In this document: positions 12,851-23,684 of the stretch, one piece after another
Layout: each line of letters opens with the position of its first letter
How positions within the stretch are numbered: the first letter of the stretch is position 1
NCBI GenBank assembly: GCA_006937955.1
Contig: SSNP01000001.1
Location: forward strand, 6,409,576 to 6,473,575
Reading direction: 5' to 3'
DNA length: 64,000 nucleotides
Source: Pachypanchax playfairii
Lineage: Eukaryota > Chordata > Actinopteri > Cyprinodontiformes > Aplocheilidae
Notes under the pieces: model-generated
Seen by the model: only the letters and a program-made list of their open reading frames with translations
Databases searched by the model: none
Told to the model about the DNA's origin: nothing
Position numbers and translations under genes: made by a program

Positions 12851-13200
12851 CCCAAAATCACAAAACCTGTGCTGTTTTCTAGGAATTAGTTTCGGCATGG
12901 CGGCAGTAGCTCATTAACAATTCACCTCAGTGCTGTGGGTGGAACCGTTAGCGCGGAGGATCCCCCGCCCCTCCCTGTTACTGAGAGATCTCTGTTTATG
13001 CTAGCGCTACCGTTAGCTTACAGCTAGCGGAGCAGGAGCTTGTGGCCTGCCCAGTGGAGATTCTACATCACAAACCCATTCTTTTTTAGCCCACACTTTT
13101 GCATCTGCTACTGATTCACAGCGATTTGAATGCAGAAAAACTTAGAAATGCAATTTTGAGCTTAACTTTCTTAAGATACGTCCTCGAGCATCAGAAAAAT
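12851..13200. repeat. possible decayed DNA-transposon relic
   Basis: A patch with TTAGCGCGGAGG, GCTAGCGCTACCGTTAGCTT and CCCGCCCCTCCC is flanked by AT-rich DNA. It resembles the GC-richer cores of short fish DNA elements, but there is no second copy in the window and no inverted end was found. The assignment is a guess from composition. Confidence 0.25.
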
Positions 13201-15296
13201 GCCACAAAAACATGTTAATAATGCGAAAAAACACAATTTCGATCGGAGTGGGTTTTTAATGAAAACTCATGCTATTGTACTAAATTTTCTTTTATCCTCA
13301 GCATTTGGAATACAAATAAAACAATGCTGTCGAAGAGAGAACAGTTCAAAAATAGTTGGAAAACAGACTGAAAAGAAAAGGAGATAGAGAAAAAACAACA
13401 AAAATATTTATGAAGATCTGCGATATAAGACCTTGTTCCCATCGTCCCTGCATCAGTCGGGTTTGTATAACGTGATCTGATAAACAAAAGTCACCAGTTT
13501 ACAGCAACAAACATGTAAATAGAATGAACTAATTAAATGTTTCACATCATTTATCCGATCTTCTGAAATGATAATGAACAATCAATACCACACTGGTTGT
13601 GATAAATGAAAGGCATCAGTTTGGAGAAACAGATTAGTAGTGAGGGACAGACAAGCTAACGGTTGTCAAAGCGGGACAAGCCCCAACGTCGATCTTAGAA
13701 ACACCTCTAATCTAAAAATGTCAAAACATTTTATGCAAATGCTATTTTATAATCCATTGCATTGAAAATAATTTTACCCTACATTGATATTTTGAAAGAA
13801 ATATAACAATATTCTGACCCAAATCGTGGTACTAATTGTTAGTTTCACTGCTAATTTCTGCAGAAAACAACTATAAAATCCTCTAAAAATTACCTGAACC
13901 CTACCTTTGTTTGCATTGTCTATCTTTATGTAATCTCCTCTCACACTGGTTTTGTTTTTACTTTTTAACCTGAACTGATAGTACTTTCATACACACTTCA
14001 CACAAAATACTCTGATTTACTCTGACCTAAGTCTAGCTCCACTGGTTTCCATGCCCTGCAGAGAGTTAAACGTCAAAAGACAAACTCCTATTTCACCGTC
14101 ATTCTCTTCTCGGTTCGTGTGTGGTCCGATTACTCAGGCTCCTGCGGTTTAACACTGACCCAGGGAGTATTTCACCCCGGCAGCCTTGCATGGGTGGATG
14201 GAGGTTAGAGGGGGGAGGGGGGGTTGATGGGAGCGATGTGCCAGGATAAAGAAAATGTAATATCATCCGGAGGCTGTCAACCTCCAGCCAGACAGCAGAC
14301 CTACACTGCTGTTATTATACCAGCCTCATTCTGCCCCACTTGATCTCCTAATTCTTCCCATAACCCCGTGGCTATTCCTGACCAATGTATCGCTGCCAAC
14401 ACACTTGACAGGAATCTGTCATCGGCCTTGTTGACGGATTGCATGTGAACACCCACAGGCCGAGCAAACATATATACACATTTAAAGCAAGGGATGAACA
14501 CACAATTGAATCCAGGCACACAGAGGAATTCCCTTCCAACTTTGGCCTGCTGCTGCACCAGCGGATCCTTCCAAGAGAGTGGGTTAGAATTGCTCATTTA
14601 CTTTGGCTGTGTTAGCAGGAAGCAGCCACCTTGGCCAGACCAACTCTTCCTGGGTCTCTGCTGGCCTCAAGAGCAGCAGCTTCAACAACAAGAATAAGCC
14701 GAACAAGAGAAGATTGAGTGCATTTACTTTATTACTGTATTTAGAAAAGGTTTGTATGGAGTCTTTGTATGAGGCCCTTGTGTTCACACTGTAAACTCAT
14801 TGGCAACGTTTAAAGAAAAACTCAGTATACTAAATGAAACATCTTTATATTTTACTAGAAACAACTATAAACATTGTGTAAATGTTGAGTCACCATTCAC
14901 ACTAGAATGACCCTCTTTCTTTCTTTTCATTTCGTGGCACCTAAGGCCTCTTGCACTTTTGCCCAACTTCAGCCAATCAATAGTTAAAAACTTTGTCTCG
15001 TTTACAACATTTCAAACTGTTGCTGTTGGCATTTTTATATCTTTTGAAACATTTGATTTTTTTCCCAAACTGCTGACATTTCTTTACCTCTGACTTCTTT
15101 AACCACTTTGCTCAAACCCTTCATTTTCTGAGTTTACATCAAATGCGAGGGGTATCCCAGCTCTTTGATGACGCATGGGGCGGTTGAGGTGGTGGCATTT
15201 TATGACCCTTCAACTGAGAGTTTTCAGCAGCACATTTCAAACCAAATGTTATGAGTGTGGCCTGTCCCCTCAGCCACCTGCCCCTAAAGTTTATCT
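13201..15296. other. intronic sequence, no gene seen
   Basis: AT-rich intron. The part at about 14240-14500 is more balanced and repeat-free (CATCCGGAGGCTGTCAACC, CTCCTAATTCTTCCC) and is another possible conserved non-coding stretch. No exon recognised. Confidence 0.3.
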
Positions 15297-16260
15297 GCCC
15301 TGTAGCCCTGTAGGGGCTGAGGGGGTCCTATGAGGACAGGTGGGGACTGGAGGCATTCTACAGACCACCAGCAGTGAGACCACAACAACCTAGACTGTCA
15401 CATCTATTTAAATAAACCATAGTCATACACACTCTAGTCCGCACCCATTGCACGTACACATGCACACACACACTGACTAACATTGGTGGTTGTGGTGGAG
15501 GCGCCCTGTTTCCTCTTCCCTGCACCTGCTCGGTAGGGGCAATGACCTGGAGCTAGCTCTAGGGTTTCTGGAGGGTGTTGGAGGTGCCCAGGTGGTCCCC
15601 AGTGATGTGATGTAGTCTGTACTGTGGCGTGGAGGGCACCTCGCCAACAGCTTGGGATCCTGGATGTCTTGGTCTGCTTACAACCATGGGGGCTGATTCT
15701 GAGTTGGTTTGGGGTCTCCACCACTCAGTCTGCCTGGGTTTGCCTCTGCTGGAGCACAATGTACCATTACTCCAACCTCACCTGTTTGGGGGTGTTGGGG
15801 AATAGTTGTGGGCTCATGCCTGCCTTGGGCTGGACCTTTTCAGTGTTTGATGGCCCTCTGTTGGTATTGGGGCTGATCCCTGAGTCCAGGGGCCAACAGG
15901 ACTTTATCTAACCCTGCATCAGGGGGGTTATGATAGTACGCTTGATTTGGGGTGTTCTTGCTTTGCATCCTTCTATGAGTTCTGTCTGGCTCAGGACCAA
16001 GACTCCTCTGTTCTGTGTTGGCTCCTCCTCCTTTTCTGGTGAACGAATGACTCCTGAGTTTGCCTTTGGCATCAGCCCGCTTGGAGCAGCCATGCTAACA
16101 CTCATGGGGCTGGAGCTGTGATGAAGCAACTCCTCATCCTTTTCAGCACCTCATCCAAAAACCCTCCCTGGTGAAAAATGTACACACGTACATTCAAACA
16201 TACAAGCACACGGAGGGACAAACATATATTCATACACGACACAGCTTGAAGAATCAAAGA
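15297..16260 (+). repeat. compositionally odd block, probable interspersed repeat
   Basis: About 1 kb is strikingly T/G-rich on the plus strand, with GGGGCTGG, GGGGTCTCC and GGGGTGTTGGGG words and few CpGs. It ends in an AC/ACAT-rich tail (16178-16245). Its boundaries contrast with the AT-rich flanks, and both strands are unusually open. I have the impression of having seen similar blocks repeated in cichlid-type genomes, but cannot confirm it. No terminal repeats or protein domain were found. Confidence 0.35.
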
Positions 16261-19200
16261 CAGTTATATATCGTTTAAAACAAAACAACAATATTGAATG
16301 AATAACTGGCTTTTTTTCTGAGGTCCAGGAGGTGGAGGAAGACCAGCTTTAGTCTTTTAATTCTTCATTCCTTGCAAAGGCACAATAAGGAATTCAGTGA
16401 TGTGGTGCAAGTGTTTACCAAACAACTGCTGGCCATATTGGTGATCACAACTGGTGAATCCACACCTCAGTTGGGTTGATGTGGGCTCTCAACACCGAAC
16501 AGATTGAGCTGTGTGACTCTGTGCATACTCACCATCGCACATGTTCTAACTGTCATAGCGGTCATCTGCTCGAAGCGTTCGGCGTGCTCTGGGTAAAATA
16601 CTGACACAAGCTGCCGGAACCTCTCCAACTTTATGCAGTAAAATGCAGAAACGTCTTTGTTTATCAGTCATTGAATCAACACCTCTTCGATTCTGTCACC
16701 ATCATTGTGTGCCAACACTTGCCGCATACTAAGAGCCTATAGTATGTTTGTATGCACACTTCGGGCCGGTGGGGTCTGCAGCGCAGATTGGCCCATGAGA
16801 TTTGGAGGAAACAGGTCTTCAGCTCAGTTTCTCTGTAAATACAGGCCGTTGAGAATATCCTGGCAACAATGACAGACACCATGAATTCTGGAGTCAATGA
16901 GCCTAACAAATGTTCACAATGCAGCCCCTCTCGCCGTCGGCCCCTTTGCAGCCCCCAACCACTGGGACCATTGTAGCAATTAGTATAATGAATGTGGTTT
17001 TGCTGGTAGGTAATCACATACTGTACGGCGCTGCCCCCTCTCCCCCACATACAGGCACTTGGCTTTGAATGCTCTGGTTTCATTACAGTCCTCCCCTATT
17101 AAAAAAAGAAGCTCACTCACTCCCACTTGCTTTGCCTCTCTTTCTTGCAAAGCTCGCCTTCAAACTCCTACACCCTTCCTTTCCGCTCAGTTCAAATCTA
17201 AACAAAAGACACATCTGGTCTGTCTCTTAAACCCCATAACCCCCCCCATTTCTTTCTCTTCAACTCCCTCCTTGTTTCGTCCCAGAGTCTTTTTCAACTG
17301 TTTCTATCACTGAAAGAGGAGCACTTTGTGGATGGGAAGAGCTGGGAAAAGAAGCTTTGTTGGAAAGGTCATCCACTTGACTTACAGCTTTAATTCAACC
17401 TGAGGTGAAGGACTCTGATAATGTCCCACTATTTCATGTAACTGCACACGTTACAAGTTGTGGTGCTTGAACACTCAATATCCAAACTATACTCATAACT
17501 ATTTGTTTGAATTTGTTTTTACAGCCATAAGAAACTCAACTGCAGCCCAGAAAGTTTCACTCCTTAAAATCATCTTGACTATCTTTCCATGTACTTTCGG
17601 CCAGTTAAATCAAGACTGAAAAACATGACTGTGCATTTCTTAGATAAAACGAATGCTGGAGCGAGTGGTGCATTTGGCTACATCTGTTAAAAGTGTGTCA
17701 CAAGAAGTGAGGGAGCCAATGTTGCTGCTCAAATTTAGAACTATTGATTACTTTCTCAAAAGATAACCCTCTCTTCTTCATCCATTGTGCCCAGTCAGCC
17801 CCTTGGGGAGTCTCCAGTCTCCACCAAGCCCACTTACATGGTTACACACACAAATACGGATTTGAATGTGGAGAGAGTTGGAAAAAACCTCTGAAAACTA
17901 GGTGTAGATGACTGTTGTTCATCTATATGTGTACTATGTGTTGGTAGTGTACAGAAACCTGCGTCTGTGTGTGTCCCTGGAAGTGTAATCACACTCAGAA
18001 CACAATCAGCTTGGGTTCAGTTATCAAAATGTCTATCTGTCCCTGTGTGCAGGGTCATACGGTCACCATGACTCACAATCTGCTTCGCTTTGTTACCCCA
18101 TGAGCTGTCAAAACTACAGCAGCTTCACATCTGGATCCAAACAGAAACCCGGCTTTCTGGATTTTCTCCTTTTATTTCATTCCTTTTATAAAACATATCG
18201 TTCTTTTTCTCGCTCTCTCCGAGCCTCCTGCACTCACTTTCTCCCTTCTTCCCGGTCTCGTTTTTTTATTTTTTTTTTATAGAAAAACATTCCTGGTGTT
18301 ATGCTCGGCTCCAGTGAAACCTGCTGCTTATTTTCAGTGCTCTAAATTGATAGCAAATGTGAGGACAGATCCCTCCTCTCGCTCGCTCCCCCCCCCCACA
18401 CACACACCGTCCCAGCCTCCACCCTTTTTGGCATTAGCAGCTGAGGATACGTGGAACATTTCTGTGACCACACTCAACCTTCGGGTTTGATGTTTTTCAA
18501 GGTGTTCTCCTTCATATTCAGCAGCATGTGTTTTTGTTGAGTTTCTGTGGAGAGAAAGTCGACTGGCTGTGCGTCTCCTTGAGAGCGAGACTGAGTCATA
18601 GACTTTCTGTTTTCCAATAAGCCCCCCACTGCACCCTGGAAACCAAACCTGGTTAGCCTCAGCTGTCTTTACCCATAATTCAACAAGCCTGGCGTGTTTG
18701 TTTTCTCGTTGCGTCTCCCTCTCTCTCTCTCTTTTCCTTTCGCTTGCTTTCTCTGACTCTGTAAGTGAAACTCTAACTGCTCCCTTCATTTTGATGCAGC
18801 CAGCAGAGTTCTGTTGGACCAAAATGCCCTCCATTGTTCTGAATGAGAGCCCAGGAGAGAAACCGAGCCTCGTAGGTCGGCCCTCTGTGGGTGAAGCTCG
18901 TAATGAGAAAGGAAAACCAAGTTAACTCCTCCTGAAGTCAGTTTTCACCTCCAACTGAAGGCTGAAAAACAGACACTTCTGTTTGCTTTTCTTTTGGAGA
19001 ATTTACAAAAATAAAAGCAAGAAGTTACAAAGAAAAGTTGGTTTTAAAAGTTACAAATAAAAGCTGTTCAACAGCCAATCACGGGGCCTCGCTAAACCAG
19101 GACCACTTTGTTAAAGCAGGTTCTTCTCAACCAGAACTTAAAGGTAAGGCTCATTAGACAAGCAGGTGAGAACAGCTGGTCTTCAGCACAAGCAATGAGG

Positions 19201-20761
19201 AATGATGGGAAATACCCCAGACCCTCATCAGGGGGTAACTTAAGATTTCAGCCGTCAGTTTTCATGTGCTGCTGTGGATTCCAGCTGCTCAACATCAAAC
19301 ACGTTGCTAAATACAGCTGATGTTCCTTTAAAGTGATGGTTTCAAGCATTGCTCTACAGAAGCTGGTTCTTTTGTTCACCTCCATCTAAGGTTGCTTTAG
19401 TAACACACAGTGTTTAATATCCAGTTAAATAGCTGTAATTATCAGTTGTGTGTGATTTGAGTTTAATATCTAAAACAGGCTTTCAGTAAGTGAAGTCAGG
19501 TTCCACAGAAATCAGGTGACTCAGTTTGGGTCAAGTTAGAATAAATGATGCAAAGGGAAGTCACAGGAAGTCAAGTTTCTTGACCTCGATGCAGGAGAAT
19601 CTACGCCGACGCAGCATTGATGATGCGTTAAACCCCGAAACAGTCAATCACGACTTGCACGACTCTTCTGAAAGACAGTGGTGTCGCAGCCTGGGGGTTC
19701 CTGAGCTCTGCTGGATGGAGAGCCAGGCCTGCCTGTTTGCATTGGCTAACTCCCAGCATTCCACATGTCTTTGTGATTTTCAGCTTCGTGACCTCAGGAG
19801 ACCCGCCACGCTACTGTAAGTTATACGCACACCAGGAGCACAGATGGATCTGCATGGAATGCTGGAATCCAGTTGGTTCTTAGCAGCTTTATAAATACTC
19901 ATGTAATGAGAAATACTGGGAAAAACACCAATTCCGAGCCACGCGGACATCTGAGTTGAATATTCCTGCAAACGTTCCGATCGCAGACATCTGTTTTTTT
20001 CAACAAATTTTTAAAAAAGCCTTTTTTAAAAAGCAGAAGCCCGTTTCATTCTGCGGCTGTCGGATACATGAACGAGTGTTTAAACGCTGACGTTCTGTAA
20101 GAAGTGTGAAGGGGCACGACAGTCGTTCAGCAGCTGTAGGACGAGCAAAGAAATTTCGAGAAGAAGGTTCCTGCGAGTCTCTGAGGTTAGTCACGGGGCT
20201 TTTAAAATGAAAACGAAGTTAGGAGCTGTAACTTAATTAGAGGTCCTAATTACAAACCCGTGCTAACAGCCTTGTCAGGAGAAAAACTCCTTCAACACAA
20301 ATATCATCTAAAAGCCCTGATATGATCCCTCTAACTGTAAATCAGCTTGTCCATTTAAAGGAGATAAATAAGAGATTCAATCAAGAGTTTCTCCAAATTT
20401 CAGAGCCTCATATGACCAAACAGGTTGTTCAGAAACCTGATTTATAAAAAGTTTCATCCAACTGGGATAAACGTCTGAAGAAGGATGAGAAATCTAAAAA
20501 CAGGAAGTAGCAGAGTTGAGATAAGGTCCATGAAACGAGGAGCTGGTGCACACAGCAGATTAAGAGAAGGTGCTGAGGTGATTAAAGAGGAGGAGGGAAG
20601 AGTGTGTTCACAGCCAGATGAAGGAACAAGCGGGGCCTTGGGGCTGATCTAAACAGGATTTACTTGTTGCTGTCCCGAGGTGACTCGCTTCACTCATTTA
20701 CCCAACACTGCTGCGGGCCCTAAACCCCAAAAGAGCAGCTTAATTAAGGTGCAGACAGGCG
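16261..20761. other. intronic sequence, no gene seen
   Basis: Intron with CT-rich runs (18711-18745), C-runs (18390-18398), T-runs (18261-18280) and a balanced, repeat-free part at 16376-16960 that might be conserved. The long minus-strand frame at 18334-18834 owes its length to a (GAGA/CTCT) run and has no domain. No exon recognised. Confidence 0.35.
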
Positions 20762-20785
20762 CACACACACACACACACACACACA

Positions 20786-20829
<44 letters not shown>
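20762..20829. repeat. (AC)n microsatellite
   Basis: About 34 AC units with one CC interruption near 20788-20790. Likely length-variable. Confidence 0.97.
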
Positions 20830-20830
<1 letters not shown>

Positions 20831-21270
20831 CCTCTGGGTCCATATGAAAAACTATCAAACAGCGTCACCTTAAATCAGTTTCTAATAAACTCATATAAAC
20901 ACAGAGTTGATTTCTTAAACAAGTGTAAACTGTTTCAGTTTGTTTTAAAGCATCCCATCATGCAACAGCCTCCTGCCTGCTAGACCAGACATGCCCCCAA
21001 TTTAATCACTTCAGTTTATTCAACTTCACTCAGTGGAAGAATAAATTACAGTGTTGCTCACAATAAACAAATCGGAATGCCGTAAATTGTCACACAGAAC
21101 AGGAGTGTGTGACAGGTGGAAGGGTCTGAGGCACAAAGGCAACAATACGAGCAGAATGCCAGATCCACCCAGGGGTGAAACGAGTCGTTTTCAATTTGCA
21201 CGTGACCACAAGCGAAGTCTAATCATCAGCGGTCACCAACCCTATTATTCAAAAAAAAAAAAAAAAAAAA

Positions 21271-21418
21271 NNNNNNNNNNNNNNNNNNNNNNNNNNNNNN
21301 NNNNNNNNNNNNNNNNNNNNNNNNNNNNNNNNNNNNNNNNNNNNNNNNNNNNNNNNNNNNNNNNNNNNNNNNNNNNNNNNNNNNNNNNNNNNNNNNNNNN
21401 NNNNNNNNNNNNNNNNNN
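21271..21418. other. assembly gap of 148 N
   Basis: Unknown bases lie between a poly(A) run (21251-21270) and a C-run followed by (AC)n. Both edges are simple sequence, so the gap is probably a collapsed or unreadable low-complexity tract. Any open frame reported across it is meaningless. Confidence 0.99.
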
Positions 21419-22675
21419 CCCCCAACATACACACACACACATATTCCTATCTCGGTCCTTAGCCCCAAAGACTGCGTGTCAGGATGGGTTACACTCTAAA
21501 AACAAACAGTCATCCCTTTGCAACAGCAAGAAAAAGGGATGTGGGTTTGGACGGGTCAGAAGAAGGAGGGAGAAAGGGGAGGGAAAACTGCGGAGAGAGA
21601 GAGTGAAAGTTGTCATAAAAACGACAATAATAGGAGACGTCAGTGCCTCCCAGTGACCACATCAAGACGTCTTTAATGACAGGCTGTGTAGAAAACATGA
21701 AGGAGTGTGTGTGTGTGTGTGTCTCCGCCTTCTCTCAGTTAACCAAGCAGTATCATTCTCACTATAGACACATGTAAAGTCCATCTAATGAACCACAAAC
21801 CATAGCTACAAATGCCACATAATTTACTCCAGGGTACATATTAAAGTATGGAAGTACTATTAGCAAAAAAAAACTAATGAGGAAACTACTTTTTTTCATA
21901 CAGGTTTATATTTACTTCTAAGGGCTCATGTCCACGTTGGCTGGGTGTCTCTCTTTTCTTAGAAGCAAAAGTTGAGCACAGTTTTTAAAAATATATTTTG
22001 GACTCCATTTGCCAAATTCACCACTCTGTTTTCTGTGGACTTTTTCTTATGAACAAATGCTTCGTTTCTCTGCCAGACAATATGTTCTACTCTAAAACTT
22101 GGGATTTAAAAGAACTATTACGGTATACTAGCATGAGTAGCTACATGCTACTTAAGCTAGATTAGCTATGTTTGCTGAATCTCTATGTAAAACGGTTGGA
22201 CATCACAGCTAATGGTAGCAATTAAAGGAAAAATGGAAAAGAAAACGTGGATATTTTAAAATTCTTTAGTTTGACATTTTGTCTAAAACTTTTCTAGCAG
22301 AAGGATAAAAGATGCCAATATGGCCGTCTCAATCTAAGTCCTTGAAAGTCGGTTAGAGAGGCTTTTTACTGCTTATGAATTTTGCTTAATTTCTAAGTGG
22401 AAATCATGAGCACTGCCCAAAAATCACTTCCTGTTAACAGCCACTCGTCGAGCCCTTCGTTAGAAGCACCTGCAAAATCTAATTTAATCTGCAGTTGTGC
22501 CATAAACTACACACTACTTAATTCTCTATGTAGTTGTGGATGTTGTAAAAGAGGTGCTAACTCAACTTCCTGACATATAGCATTAAAAAATGTAAAATGT
22601 TGTTTTATTTGATGTTAACTAAAGCAGGAAGATGTTATTTATGAATACAATGGCTACTTTTTATCCTGCTTTTCT
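21419..22675. other. intronic sequence, no gene seen
   Basis: Short (AC) and (GT) runs lie at 21428-21440 and 21705-21722. The rest is AT-rich intron without recognisable elements. Confidence 0.35.
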
Positions 22676-23081
22676 GCTGGTTTAATATAGATCTTCACAG
22701 GCATATTTTAAAAGTTGAATATGGAAATTTTTTTATAAAAAGCTATATTAAAGAAAGAATACAAAAACCACTCACACCTAGGAACAATTTAGAGTCACCA
22801 ATCACTTCATGCATGTCGGAGTCCTCGGAGAAAACCCACACATGCACGGGGATAACATGCAAACTCAACTGCGCCACCGTGCAGCCTCTGAAGTTAAATA
22901 AAATAAATATTTATTTTGACGGACACGACATTGGGACTATGTTTACATCCAGAAAAAATAGAAGACCAGAGTGAGTGCAGATGAAGCTACAATAGATGGA
23001 CCCAAATAAAAAAAAAAATTAAATTAAACCTTTTCACAGCATCAAAACGCACGCGGAAATGTCAAAACTGGCGTCTCAACC
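22676..23081. repeat. tandem duplication, left unit
   Basis: This unit of about 406 bp is a direct copy of 23082-23684. Shared parts include GGTTTAATATAGATCTTCAC, GGGACTATGTTTACATC, GCTACAATAGATGGACCCAA and CAAAACTGGCGTC/CAAAATTGGCGTC. The join at about 23081 (CCGCTGG followed by TTTAATA) equals the end of the right unit (CCGCTGG at 23679-23684). Compared with the right unit it lacks about 160 bp around 22951 and the tRNA-like head of its SINE. Confidence 0.85.
22768..22884 (-). mobile_element. mermaid/DANA-like SINE, head deleted
   Basis: The segment has the words of a fish tRNA-SINE in reverse orientation: CTCACACCTAGGAACAATTT, GAGTCACCAATCA, CATGCATGTC, GGAGAAAACCCACACATGCA and CGGGGATAACATGCAAACTC. 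It then jumps to ACTGCGCCACCGTGCAGCC, losing the part with the B box that its duplicate at 23175 retains. Confidence 0.65.
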
Positions 23082-23684
23082 GCTGGTTTAATATAGATCT
23101 TCACGGGCATATTTTAAAGGTTGAATATGGAAAATTTTCATAAAAAGCTATATTAAAAAAAGAATACTATATCCACTCACACCAATCACCTCTTGCAGGT
23201 TTTTGGACTGTCGGAGACCTCGGAGAAAATCCACACATGCACGGGGTACCCCTGCAAACTCGATTCGAACCATGAACCTTCTTGCTGCAAGGCGACAGCT
23301 CTACCAACTGCACCACCGTGCAGCCTCTGAAGTAAAATATAATCAAATATTTATTTTGACGGGCACGACATTGGGACTATGTTTACATCTACCAGCCAAT
23401 AGCTGGCAGAGTAGCGGGAACCATTGCAGGTTGCCTAATACGGTAAATAGTCCGAAGCCGGTACCGTGGAAGTAGGCGAAGTTGGCAAGTCAAGCAGCTG
23501 CTTCAGAGCCCCGGAGATTTCTTTATCCTTCTCAGAAGAGGAGTGACCAGAAAAAATAAAAAAACAGAGTGAGTTCAGGTGAAGCTACAATAGATGGACC
23601 CAAATAAAAAAAATAAAAAAATTAAACATTTTCACAGCATTAAAACGCACCCAGAAATGTCAAAATTGGCGTCCCGACCGCTGG
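23082..23684. repeat. tandem duplication, right unit
   Basis: This longer unit (about 603 bp) repeats 22676-23081. Extra sequence at about 23391-23554 is absent from the left unit. Both units carry a SINE piece in the same place, so the SINE was there before the duplication. Confidence 0.85.
23175..23325 (-). mobile_element. mermaid/DANA-like SINE with tRNA head
   Basis: Read on the minus strand, the element begins with a tRNA-like head: an A-box-like GGTGCAGTTGGTAGAG and a B-box GGTTCGAATCGA. The body that follows holds CATGCAGGGG-type and TTTCTCCGAGG segments, as in the DANA/mermaid SINE group of teleosts. It lacks the AATTTAGAGTCACC part present in its duplicate at 22768, so the two copies have complementary deletions. 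Confidence 0.7.

Noticed and set aside
18334..18834. 166-codon minus-strand frame
   Set aside because: Length is due to (GA/CT) low-complexity sequence; no recognisable protein pattern.
21051..21656. 201-codon frame across the N gap
   Set aside because: The reading frame runs through 148 unknown bases.
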